Of a stretch of DNA of 18,732 bases, positions 6,674-13,115 are shown piece by piece (the first letter of the stretch is position 1; each line of letters begins with the position of its first letter). The notes below the pieces were generated by a model. The model worked only from the letters and a program-made list of their open reading frames with translations. It searched no databases and was not told the origin of the DNA. Location of the stretch: positions 1 through 18,732 of the forward strand of contig NZ_JACRST010000033.1 in assembly GCF_014384885.1 (NCBI RefSeq), read 5' to 3'. The DNA comes from Ligaoa zhengdingensis. Lineage in GTDB: Bacteria; Bacillota; Clostridia; Oscillospirales; Ruminococcaceae. A program made the position numbers and the translations under genes.

Positions 6674-7129
6674 ATGAATCAGATTGAAATTTTCAATAGT
6701 CCAGAGTTCGGAAGCATTCGCACTTTGGAACAGAATGGCAAAGTATTATTTTGCGGTACAGATGTGGCAACAGCGCTGGGATATACCAATCCACGCAAAG
6801 CCGTCCGCGACCATACCAGGGGTGGAACGAAATGTTCCATAGGGGTCCAGACTGGGAAAAAGGCAGATGGAAGCCCCGCGGTACAAATGGTCGAAATGCT
6901 CTTTATCCCCGAAGGTGATCTATATCGTCTGATCGCCCATAGTAAACTGCCGTCAGCGGAACGGTTTGAACAATGGGTGTTTGATGAAGTTCTACCTGCC
7001 ATTCGCAAGCACGGAGCCTATCTCACAAAAGAGAAGCAACGGTGTACAAGGGGCTACAAGCAGTATAAAGAAACAAGTGGTTTGATAGAGTGGAAAGAGT
7101 GTCAGATTTTCCACTCTATCTTTACATAG
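6674..7129 (+). pseudogene. Bro-N antirepressor, C-terminus replaced at an insertion point
   Basis: Residues 1-118 form a complete Bro-N domain: the IEIFNSPEFGSIRTLEQNGKV start, FCGTDVATALGY, a middle HTRGGTK segment, FIPEGDLYRLIAHSKLPSAERFEQWVFDEVLPAIRKHGAYLT. Family members normally go on into a long helical C-terminal region. Here, from about 7028, the reading frame runs into an unrelated 33-residue tail that ends in the hairpin at the end of the serine recombinase gene. This is what an insertion into the gene would produce. Bro-N proteins act as antirepressors or DNA-binding regulators in phages and ICEs. The truncated product may keep the N-terminal domain. The missing C-terminal part should appear at the right end of the inserted element, outside the window. 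Confidence 0.75.
7085..7119 (-). terminator. Inverted repeat at the end of the recombinase gene and element
   Basis: ATAGAGTGGAAA (7085-7096) and TTTCCACTCTAT (7108-7119) form a 12-bp perfect inverted repeat. The right arm is the last coding part of the serine recombinase and the left arm is just past its stop. No T-tract follows, so it may be a terminator, a 3' stabilising hairpin or part of the recombinase's end site. Confidence 0.5.
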
Positions 7130-8607
7130 TCGCTGGTTGCGCTGATTGAAGAAATCAGGCCGTCAGCGGCTTTTCGTTTGTCCTCAAAGCTGATATTCTC
7201 CCAATCGTCCAGATACCCGGACAGCAATTCAATCTGCTGGGAGGACAGCGTTTCAACGGACAAGTCAGCTATCGCCTTGGACAGCGTTTTGCGGCGGTTG
7301 TCCAAATCCTCGATTTTCTTGTTGGCGTAGGCCAGCAAGGTGGCGTTGGCCCCGGTCAGCGTATCAAGCAGTTTTTCAATCTCGGCCTCTACCTGTGCAA
7401 GCTCCACCTGATAGGCGGTAATCTTCGGGTTTGCCTTTTCCTCGCCGCCCCGCAACAGCTTGAACTCCCGGAACTTTTCTCCCATAGCGGTAAAAATGAA
7501 CTGCTCAAACTCCGTCTTGCGGAGAGTACCGCACCCCGGACAGCCCTTGTGGTCGGCCCGCTTGGAACAACGGAGGTATTCATAGCCAGAGGGATTGTGG
7601 GTCGTTTTAAGTGCGTACCCGCATTTCCCGCACTTGATTTTCCCGGCCAGCCAAGTGTTGCGGGCCTTGCGGCCATTCTGGAAGGTGATGTTTGCCATCA
7701 ACTTCTTACGACACCTCAGCCAAACATCAGCAGATACAAAGCCTTCATGGGGCGCAATCACAAGGATCTGGTCTTTCAGGCTCTTGTCCTTGTCTTCCTT
7801 CACATCCCGGCCTTGATAGAGGTAGCAGCCATTTGTCCCGGCGAAGTCGGCGGCGTCATTGACTACCACCGTACCCTGACTTTTGAAAAACTCGTACATT
7901 TCCAAGTCAGCCTGTGCATAGACGGGGTTGCGTAAAAGCTGGGATAAGTAGGAACGGGTCAATGACTTCCCATATACTTTGATACCCCGTTCCTCAAAAT
8001 ACCGGGTAATATCTCCAAAGGAAGTCTCGGGCTCGGCGTACATTTCAAACATCAGGCGTACATGGCTTGCGGCTATGGGGTCGGCTACCATCATCTTTGT
8101 GCGGATATTCTCTACCACCGTCGGCTCCAAGTCGAAGCCATAGGGAGCTTGACCGCTCATGTGAAAGCCTTTCAGGCACCGGGAGTAATAAGCGTCTGTG
8201 ACACGCTTCTGAATTGTTTCCCGTTCAAGCTGGGCGAATACGATACAGATATTCAGCATGGCCCGGCCCATGGGGGTCGAGGTATCGAACTTCTCTGTGG
8301 AAGAAACAAACTCCACATCGTATTCCTGAAATAGCTCCATCATATTCGCAAAGTCCAAAATGGAGCGGCTTATTCTGTCCAGTTTGTAGACAACTACCCG
8401 GCGAACCTTGCCCTTGCGTATCTCACCAAGGAGCTTTTGAAACTCGGGCCTGTCGGTATTCTTGCCGGAATAACCCTTGTCTTTGAAAACCCGGCAACTG
8501 CCGCCTTTCAACTCATACTTGCAGAAATCAATCTGGCTCTCAATGCTGATACTGTCCTTGCGGTCTACGGATTGTCTTGCATAAATTACATCTTCTCTGA
8601 TATTCAT
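7102..8607 (-). CDS. Large serine recombinase (integrase/transposase type)
   Basis: A 501-residue recombinase. The resolvase catalytic domain (about 5-145) has the nucleophile S13 in YARQSVDR and the arginine cluster YKLDRISRS (R78, R81). A 'recombinase' domain follows (about 155-300), then a zinc ribbon with cysteines at about 326, 329, 347, 356 and 359. A coiled-coil segment lies at about 395-445. This order is typical of large serine recombinases that move ICEs such as Tn5397-like or Tn4451-like elements; they cut and exchange at a 2-bp core. The ATG start has AAAGGAG upstream, and a strong promoter (8653-8681) precedes it. It is the outermost gene of the second element, next to the broken antirepressor, so it is probably the enzyme that inserted the element there. 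Confidence 0.95.
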   Translation of the reverse strand: MNIREDVIYARQSVDRKDSISIESQIDFCKYELKGGSCRVFKDKGYSGKNTDRPEFQKLLGEIRKGKVRRVVVYKLDRISRSILDFANMMELFQEYDVEFVSSTEKFDTSTPMGRAMLNICIVFAQLERETIQKRVTDAYYSRCLKGFHMSGQAPYGFDLEPTVVENIRTKMMVADPIAASHVRLMFEMYAEPETSFGDITRYFEERGIKVYGKSLTRSYLSQLLRNPVYAQADLEMYEFFKSQGTVVVNDAADFAGTNGCYLYQGRDVKEDKDKSLKDQILVIAPHEGFVSADVWLRCRKKLMANITFQNGRKARNTWLAGKIKCGKCGYALKTTHNPSGYEYLRCSKRADHKGCPGCGTLRKTEFEQFIFTAMGEKFREFKLLRGGEEKANPKITAYQVELAQVEAEIEKLLDTLTGANATLLAYANKKIEDLDNRRKTLSKAIADLSVETLSSQQIELLSGYLDDWENISFEDKRKAADGLISSISATSDYVKIEWKI

Positions 8608-8652
8608 GTTGGGCTCCTTTCCTGTGGAATGGAGCTACCAACCTACAAGTAT

Positions 8653-8681
8653 ATTATACCATTGATAGCCCCGAAGGACAA
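8653..8681 (-). promoter_or_regulatory. Strong promoter candidate for the serine recombinase
   Basis: On the minus strand, TTGTCC (8676-8681), a 17-bp spacer and a perfect TATAAT (8653-8658) preceded by TG (extended -10) are seen. The ATG of the recombinase gene is about 46 bp downstream. Confidence 0.65.
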
Positions 8682-8693
8682 TGTTGTCGATGG

Positions 8694-8879
8694 TCAGGCC
8701 GGGGTATCGCTGGCCTTTCTGTACTTGCTGAACACCTCATAAAGACAGCGTTCAATCTCCTTTTTCCGCTTTTCCTTTTCCTTCGGAGAGAGTACCGGCG
8801 TAAGACTTTCCAGCACAATGCTTTTCCCCTGAAAATGGACGGTTTTGGTTTCACTCTGATAAGTAACGGATTGTACCAT
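8694..8879 (-). CDS. Small ICE protein upstream of the recombinase, unknown
   Basis: A 61-residue protein. The start at 8879 is set by an AGGAGG ribosome site directly upstream; a longer frame reaching 9029 would cross a hairpin and a palindromic repeat, and I reject it. The N-terminal half looks beta-rich (VQSVTYQSETKTVHFQGKSIVL); the C-terminal half is a charged helix (SPKEKEKRKKEIERCLYEVFSKY). It could be a small DNA-binding or accessory recombination factor, by position only. It lies 86 bp before the recombinase gene on the same strand, with a separate promoter between them. Confidence 0.72.
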   Translation of the reverse strand: MVQSVTYQSETKTVHFQGKSIVLESLTPVLSPKEKEKRKKEIERCLYEVFSKYRKASDTPA

Positions 8880-8943
8880 TGAAGCCTCCTTTGCGTAGTT
8901 GGTTGACTGCCAGCATTTCCCGCATTGTCCCAGTGGGGAAAAG

Positions 8944-8981
8944 CGAAAGGACAGCACCCGGCAAAGAGTGCTGTCCTTTCG
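8944..8981 (-). terminator. Hairpin between two small ICE genes
   Basis: A 14-bp perfect stem (8944-8957 with 8968-8981, loop of 10 nt) is followed on the minus strand by GCTTTTCC. It lies downstream of the 56-aa gene and is terminator-like. Confidence 0.5.
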
Positions 8982-8993
8982 TTCTTCTCCACG

Positions 8994-9016
8994 CCTCGGG
9001 CCAACTTGGCCCGAGG
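8994..9016. repeat. Palindromic repeat copy 1
   Basis: Perfect palindrome with 11-bp arms (CCTCGGGCCAA and TTGGCCCGAGG) and a single central base. It begins directly at the stop codon of the 56-aa gene (minus strand). Confidence 0.9.
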
Positions 9017-9187
9017 TCAGTATTGCCAATTTTCGTAGTAGTGCGCCGCCTCCTCAACAGCGCAGAAGTCAAAGACTTCATAAAGCTCAACGAGCACCTG
9101 ATGAATGTCCTTTGCATGGAACCCACAGTTTTCCATGGCTTTGATAACATAGCCACGGCAGGCGTCGTTGCTCCATTCCTCATTCAT
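9017..9187 (-). CDS. Small acidic ICE protein, unknown
   Basis: A 56-residue acidic protein. I chose the ATG at 9187. The frame is open further upstream, to 9379, but the extension runs over the strong inverted repeats of the non-coding region and has no good ribosome site; the ribosome site for 9187 is itself weak (GAAGG). The protein looks all-helical with two Cys (DACRGYVIKAMENCGF) and a repeated aromatic/acidic end (YEVFDFCAVEEAAHYYENW). Similar short helical proteins are common in the recombinase-proximal part of such ICEs; I cannot name a function. It ends exactly at palindrome copy 1. Confidence 0.62.
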   Translation of the reverse strand: MNEEWSNDACRGYVIKAMENCGFHAKDIHQVLVELYEVFDFCAVEEAAHYYENWQY

Positions 9188-9532
9188 AGTCAAGACCTTC
9201 TTTCTTATAAAGCTGGGGACGCTGACGCTATATGTTTGGCCTGTCACAAGACAACTGTTTTTTCCGTCAGCGTCCCCGCTGGATTGTGCGGCAAATCGGA
9301 GCGAATAAGTTGCCAACTTATTTCTTGCGGCCCGTTGCAGATCGTGGCCGTGGAGATGGCTTGTCCCCACCTGCGGCATGAGTAGTTGTCGCTCGTTTTC
9401 CTTATGGAAAAGTCTTGGCGTACCTGTTGCTTGGCTCCCTGCCAGACACTCCGAGTTACCCGCTATTCAATTGTGTGAGGAAGGTTCATCCTCTCATTAA
9501 CCGTGTCAGTTAGAACGGGAAAAAGAATAGGC
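9188..9532. other. Non-coding region rich in inverted repeats
   Basis: No convincing gene lies here. It contains a 13-bp perfect inverted repeat (9215-9227, GGGGACGCTGACG, with 9265-9277) spaced by 37 nt, and a tight operator-like palindrome AATAAGTTG-C-CAACTTATT (9304-9322). It also has a GAGGA/TCCTC hairpin near 9478-9494. On the minus strand this would be the leader of the 56-aa gene. It may be a regulatory leader or a small RNA. Confidence 0.4.
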
Positions 9533-9955
9533 TCACAGAACTTTTTCCAAATATTTTTTCATATTCTCCAAGCCACGCTGAATGGCGGCGTTGATGGCCC
9601 TTTCCGTCACACCTTCAGCGGCAGCAATCGCTTTGACCGAGTGGTTCAGCAGATAGTGCTCAAACACCCGCTGGCCCTGTGTGTCAGGCAGACTATTCAG
9701 CGCATGGCAAATATGCTCGAAGCGTTCCATGCGCTCGATCAGTTCTTGCGGAGAAGGGTTAGAGAAGCAAGCAGAATATTCAATGCCGTCCTCGGCATCC
9801 AGCGAGTAGTGCGCCTTATTGCGATAGATACGACGGCGGCTGGCCTTAATGTACCTCTGACCCGCCAGCAGTTCTTCCGCAACTTCTTCCGTGACTTCGA
9901 CCATAACATCTTCCATATACCACGGGTAAAATTCCCGCAAATTGATTTCCTTCAT
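9533..9955 (-). CDS. Sigma-70 region 4-like ICE regulator
   Basis: A 140-residue protein. The start at 9955 is set by a GGAGGT ribosome site; a longer frame runs upstream across palindrome copy 2 and is rejected. After an N-terminal REFYPWYMEDVMVEVTEE segment comes a basic helix (YIKASRRRIYRNKAHY). The C-terminal half resembles sigma-70 region 4 (about 80-135): LNSLPDTQGQRVFEHYLLNHSVKAIAAAEGVTERAINAAIQRGLENMKKYL, with an HTH. Such short sigma-like proteins occur in Tn916- and Tn1549-type ICEs, where they help control excision and transfer genes. It lacks a clear region 2, so it is probably an activator or partial sigma rather than a full sigma factor. Confidence 0.85.
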   Translation of the reverse strand: MKEINLREFYPWYMEDVMVEVTEEVAEELLAGQRYIKASRRRIYRNKAHYSLDAEDGIEYSACFSNPSPQELIERMERFEHICHALNSLPDTQGQRVFEHYLLNHSVKAIAAAEGVTERAINAAIQRGLENMKKYLEKVL

Positions 9956-10032
9956 TGTGTACCTCCGTTTCGGTGTTGGGGATTGACGAGTGACCGAAGC
10001 GAAGGGCGGCGGAGAGCGGCACCGGGGCTGGA

Positions 10033-10055
10033 CTTCGGGCCAAGTTGGCCCGAGG
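10033..10055. repeat. Palindromic repeat copy 2
   Basis: Arms CTTCGGGCCAA and TTGGCCCGAGG around one base; one wobble pair. It lies about 78 bp upstream of the sigma-like gene start and borders the AT-rich cargo segment on its left. Confidence 0.88.
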
Positions 10056-10276
10056 CAAAGCAAAAGAAATGCGCCCGCACAGCAAGACGCTATGCAGACG
10101 CATGAAATTACATTATCATAATTGTACTGATATATTGTACCTTCATAGCCAGACTGTCCCGGAGGGGGAGCTACGCTTTTTTTAGCTGGTGAAGGTCATG
10201 GGAATTGCGAGAAAATAAGATGGACACGGCGACACCCTCCTATGGGCCGCCGTGGGGTTACTGAATATCCAAAGAG

Positions 10277-10308
10277 AAACGGCGGCTCTGAAAATTGAGC
10301 CGCCGTTT
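10277..10308. terminator. Perfect 12-bp hairpin downstream of the cargo gene
   Basis: AAACGGCGGCTC (10277-10288) pairs perfectly with 10297-10308, loop TGAAAATT. There is no T-tract on either side apart from the TTT within the stem, so its efficiency as a terminator is uncertain. Confidence 0.5.
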
Positions 10309-10329
10309 CATGGGCGCATAGAAATGTGT

Positions 10330-10371
10330 CTGCTGTACGACGGCTTTTTTTCTTTTGCCGTCGTGCGGCAG
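10330..10371. terminator. Hairpin immediately after the secreted-protein gene
   Basis: A 15-bp stem (10330-10344 with 10357-10371, two wobble pairs) with a T-rich loop is followed on the plus strand by ATTTTTA. On the minus strand it starts 4 bp after the stop codon of the secreted-protein gene and probably ends that transcript. Confidence 0.6.
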
Positions 10372-10375
10372 ATTT

Positions 10376-10987
10376 TTACTGATACTTTTCCAAAAGCGCC
10401 GTTGCTTCTGCTTGTGTCATTGTTCCTGCTTCAACTTCTGTATCGGTATATTCTTTAAGGGCATTGAACAGTTCTTCCTCCGTATCAAATGGGCCTATAC
10501 TCTTGTAGGTATTCCCATCAAAGACGAATGTTTGGTACTGCTCAGGTCGTGTGTTACTGGGCATAGAAAAGAACAGTTGATCGTCACTTGAAGAAGCTCT
10601 TTTTCCTACCATTTTGCCCTCTAAAATAGATTTAAGGATTTCATCGTAATACTCAAGTGCTTCTGTCGCTTCTGCTTCTGTCCATTCTCCAGCATCGACC
10701 AACTTTTGAATATTTTCCGTTTCATTTTCAATCCATGCGGAAAATTCATCATAAGTGAAGTAGCCTGTTTCCTCGATGGGAGAATAGCTTTGCCATGTTT
10801 TGCCCTCGTCTGTACTCTGCTGAATATCTGCTCCGTCTTGCCTGAAAAGGACGGAGGATACCGGGGGCTGCGTTTCGATAAGTGTTTGGGTATCTGTTTC
10901 GTCATGGCCTTCATTAGCGAAAGCAGAGACACCACCGACGCATAAAGAGAAGCATAGCAGAACAATAATTCCAATTTTTTTCGCCAT
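10376..10987 (-). CDS. Secreted protein with an Asp-box and two helical repeats, cargo of the TCS
   Basis: A 203-residue protein. The ATG at 10987 has AGGAGGT about 8 nt upstream; an earlier in-frame start at 11041 lacks one. It has a signal peptide: KK, a hydrophobic core to about residue 20 and a likely cut after AFA (residue 24). An Asp-box-like STDEGKTW motif (58-65) is found in beta-propeller and surface proteins. Two related helical units follow: residues 97-115 (V-DAG-WTEAEATEALEYY) and 185-203 (V-EAG-MTQAEATALLEKY). The protein is acidic, with no enzyme motif seen. Its promoter carries the same operator-like sequence as the two-component operon next to it, so it is probably an output or a sensory partner of that system. 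Composition is AT-rich, unlike the flanking ICE genes. Confidence 0.85.
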   Translation of the reverse strand: MAKKIGIIVLLCFSLCVGGVSAFANEGHDETDTQTLIETQPPVSSVLFRQDGADIQQSTDEGKTWQSYSPIEETGYFTYDEFSAWIENETENIQKLVDAGEWTEAEATEALEYYDEILKSILEGKMVGKRASSSDDQLFFSMPSNTRPEQYQTFVFDGNTYKSIGPFDTEEELFNALKEYTDTEVEAGTMTQAEATALLEKYQ

Positions 10988-11063
10988 AGATTTTACCTCC
11001 TTCATTTTAGTAGTTGGCGTTTTACCTCCTTTCGCAGACATAGTACATCTTCTATGTTGGATG

Positions 11064-11092
11064 ATTATAAAATCAATGTTGTGCCAATGTTG
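11064..11092 (-). promoter_or_regulatory. Promoter and operator candidate of the secreted-protein gene
   Basis: On the minus strand, CAACATTG occurs twice with an 11-bp period (11085-11092 and 11074-11081). Four bases later comes a perfect TATAAT (11064-11069), with no proper -35 box. This is the layout expected when an OmpR/PhoB-type regulator replaces the -35 contact. The 13 bases ATGTTGTGCCAAT (plus strand, 11076-11088) recur upstream of the response regulator gene. Confidence 0.7.
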
Positions 11093-11095
11093 AAC

Positions 11096-11146
11096 GAAAG
11101 AAGTCTCTGCTTTTCCTGCGGAACTCGAAAAGCAGAGACTTCTTTC
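11096..11146 (-). terminator. 20-bp perfect inverted repeat after the kinase gene
   Basis: 11096-11115 and 11127-11146 are exact reverse complements with an 11-nt loop. The right arm reaches into the kinase stop codon. No U-tract follows, so it may be a 3' stabilising structure or a terminator that stops read-through into the secreted-protein promoter. Confidence 0.6.
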
Positions 11147-12266
11147 AAAACTGTATTGTAAAACTCATGCCTCTATCGTTTGGCATGGGAACAAACTGAT
11201 ATTTCAAGCGCAATTTATCCAAGATCGTCTGGACGATGTATAGACCGAGCCCATTTCCCCCGGTTGCTTGGCTATGGGCTAAATCTGGACGATAAAATGG
11301 CTCAAATATGTGTTGTAGCTGTTCGGGTGGTAATACGCTACATTCGTTAGAAACTGATAGTTTATTTTTATCAAATACAACCAATATTGATTGTCCAGCC
11401 TCCGTATAGTTGACCGCATTTGAAAGGATATTCGATATTGCTTTTTTCAACTGGCCCTCTGGAAGATATACGAAAGCGTCACTTGAAAGCTCTATTTTGA
11501 ACTTAACTCCCTTGGCTTCTGCAATTAAGCGATACGGTTCACACAGCTCTGTAAGGAGGGCTCTCAATGAATAGTTGCTGCATGGCTCATTATTACCTTG
11601 TGTTTGCAAGCGTGAAGCATTAAGTATATCTCTAATCATATCCCCAAGCTGTTCAGTAATTTCTTTGCACTTGGGCAAATAGGTTTCATAATCACGGTAT
11701 TCCCCAATGCCTAAAATCATATTTTCCAATGTCGCATTTAGCTCTGTGACAGGCGTTTTTAACTCATGGGACGCTGTTCGGAGAAAATCAATTTTCTCTT
11801 TTTCCGCAAGACTAACTTTTTCCTTTTCCAACTCCAGATTACGGATAGTCAAAAGCAAGGATTGATATAAATTGTTAATATCAGTAGCTAAAGCGCCAAT
11901 TTCATCCTTTGACGATACAATCGCTTTTGCGTCTGGCTCCAATTTCAACATTTGATTAGCAGATTTTGAGAGCGATAAAATCGGAGTGGTTATGCCTCTG
12001 GAAAAGAAGTATGAAAACAATGCCGATATAGCGGCGCAACAAAGTATAGAAATCGGAAATGTTTTCAACATGGTTTGAGTAATGAGCCGGGGCATATCTA
12101 CTTCTGACAGAGCACTTACCCCTGTATTTGTTACTACCATATTCGTAACAAGTACATTTTGGGATGGCGCAATTAGGAAAATCAGCAAGTGCGCTATAAT
12201 TGAAATCAAAAGCATCATTGTAAATGTAAATAAGAATATCTTCGGAAATAACTTCATTTTCTTCAT
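11145..12266 (-). CDS. Sensor histidine kinase (VanS-like architecture)
   Basis: A 373-residue membrane kinase. TM1 is at about 10-33 and TM2 at about 68-89, leaving only some 35 residues outside. A HAMP-like segment follows (about 90-140), then a coiled coil. The H-box is ASHELKTP with H167, the N-box NILSNAVNYT with N283, and the G-box GGNGLGLYIVQ is at about 336-346. The closest architecture I recall is the VanS(B) type, but no van resistance genes are present, so the signal is unknown. The small outer loop suggests sensing within the membrane or through a partner such as the secreted protein downstream. The start ATG overlaps the regulator's stop (ATGA), so the two are translated together. 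The gene is AT-rich. Confidence 0.95.
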   Translation of the reverse strand: MKKMKLFPKIFLFTFTMMLLISIIAHLLIFLIAPSQNVLVTNMVVTNTGVSALSEVDMPRLITQTMLKTFPISILCCAAISALFSYFFSRGITTPILSLSKSANQMLKLEPDAKAIVSSKDEIGALATDINNLYQSLLLTIRNLELEKEKVSLAEKEKIDFLRTASHELKTPVTELNATLENMILGIGEYRDYETYLPKCKEITEQLGDMIRDILNASRLQTQGNNEPCSNYSLRALLTELCEPYRLIAEAKGVKFKIELSSDAFVYLPEGQLKKAISNILSNAVNYTEAGQSILVVFDKNKLSVSNECSVLPPEQLQHIFEPFYRPDLAHSQATGGNGLGLYIVQTILDKLRLKYQFVPMPNDRGMSFTIQF

Positions 12267-12934
12267 ATTTCTTGCCCCATTTCAAATTTGTAACCTATTC
12301 CTTTGACCGTAGTAATGCAATCCAAACGGAGCTTTTTGCGGATATTACGGATATAGGCATCTATTGTGCGGTCGATCACATCACAATCGTATCCCCACAC
12401 ATCGTCCAAGATTTGATTGCGAGACAGAACTAAACCTTTATTGTCAATCAGCACTTTCAGGATTTCCAGTTCCTTTGGGGTAATGTCTATTTTACCGTTT
12501 TCATCACAGGCTGTATATCCAGAAAAGTCAACGGTAACATCTCCGAGCTTAATCATATTAACAGCAGGTTTACTCTGACTTCTGCGGAGAAGCGCAGTAA
12601 TCCGTTTACCTAAAATGAGCATGGAAAAGGGCTTTGTTATATAGTCATCTGCCATTTCGTCAAAACTGTTGGATTGTGTATATTCATCATCAAGTGCTGT
12701 GAGCATTATAACAGGAATGTTGCTGACTTTCCTAATTTCATGCAAAACAACGATACCCGACATTTCAGGAAGCATAATATCCAGTACAATTATATCGAGT
12801 TCTTCTCCACGGAATATTTTTAACGCTTCGCTCCCTGTAAAAGCAGAAAAAAGCGTATGTCCAGCTTCTTTCATATATTCGCATATCGCCTTGTTTGTCC
12901 CTTGATTATCTTCAACAATCAAAATTTTCGCCAT
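12263..12934 (-). CDS. OmpR/VanR-type response regulator
   Basis: A 223-residue regulator. The receiver domain (1-115) has the acidic pair E8/D9, phospho-acceptor D52 (VLDIML), switch Thr in MLTAL and K101 (ITKPF). The C-terminal winged helix (about 125-223) carries the family signature: DITPKELEILKVL, VLSRNQILDDVWGYD and RTIDAYIRNIRKKL, ending IKGIGYKF-like. I chose the ATG at 12934 over a GTG at 12943, since the GGGAGG site overlaps the GTG. It is the first gene of the pair, overlapping the kinase by 4 bp. Its promoter contains the operator-like sequence also found at the secreted-protein gene, so it probably regulates itself and that gene. Confidence 0.95.
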   Translation of the reverse strand: MAKILIVEDNQGTNKAICEYMKEAGHTLFSAFTGSEALKIFRGEELDIIVLDIMLPEMSGIVVLHEIRKVSNIPVIMLTALDDEYTQSNSFDEMADDYITKPFSMLILGKRITALLRRSQSKPAVNMIKLGDVTVDFSGYTACDENGKIDITPKELEILKVLIDNKGLVLSRNQILDDVWGYDCDVIDRTIDAYIRNIRKKLRLDCITTVKGIGYKFEMGQEI

Positions 12935-12958
12935 TAAGAACACCTCCCATATTTGAAT

Positions 12959-12988
12959 AGAATACCAGCACTATGTTGTGCCAATATG
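12959..12988 (-). promoter_or_regulatory. Promoter and operator candidate of the two-component operon
   Basis: The plus-strand bases ATGTTGTGCCAAT (12973-12985) are identical to 11076-11088 at the secreted-protein promoter. On the minus strand they read as half-sites ATATTG-GCA-CAACAT, followed after a few bases by TGG-TATTCT (-10 at 12959-12964, extended by TG). The start codon of the regulator gene is 25 bp downstream. Confidence 0.65.
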
Positions 12989-13115
12989 AAGTTCCCAAGA
13001 AAAATTATATATTCTCCTTCGCACCCCCGCAAGTATGTAAATGGACAATAAAATACTACCAAAACATAAAATTGTGTTTCGTTCTCATAACCAAACCCGA
13101 AATGTAGAATAATAT

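Larger units (their letters stand above)
10056..10375. other. Non-coding region with direct repeats and tandem hairpins
   Basis: No gene is supported in these 320 bp. ATTGTAC occurs twice (10121-10127 and 10134-10140, 13-bp period), next to an A/T-rich stretch that could hold a promoter for the sigma-like gene. Three GC-rich hairpins follow in a row: 10225-10254 (CACGGCG/CGCCGTG), 10277-10308 and 10330-10371. The last two are listed as terminators. Confidence 0.4.

Noticed and set aside
3128..6700. parS sites for ParB
   Set aside because: I found no 14-16 bp palindrome of the usual parS type near the par genes; the binding site may be divergent or elsewhere.
9017..9379. A 120-residue version of the small acidic protein, starting at 9379
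   Set aside because: The extension crosses strong inverted repeats, has no ribosome site and reads like non-coding sequence.
10108..10146. A 12-codon leader peptide on the minus strand
   Set aside because: It has no ribosome site and coincides with the ATTGTAC repeats; there is too little evidence for translation.
11145..12934. A vancomycin resistance (VanRS) cluster
   Set aside because: The kinase and regulator resemble VanS/VanR in architecture, but no vanH, ligase, vanX or vanY gene is present.
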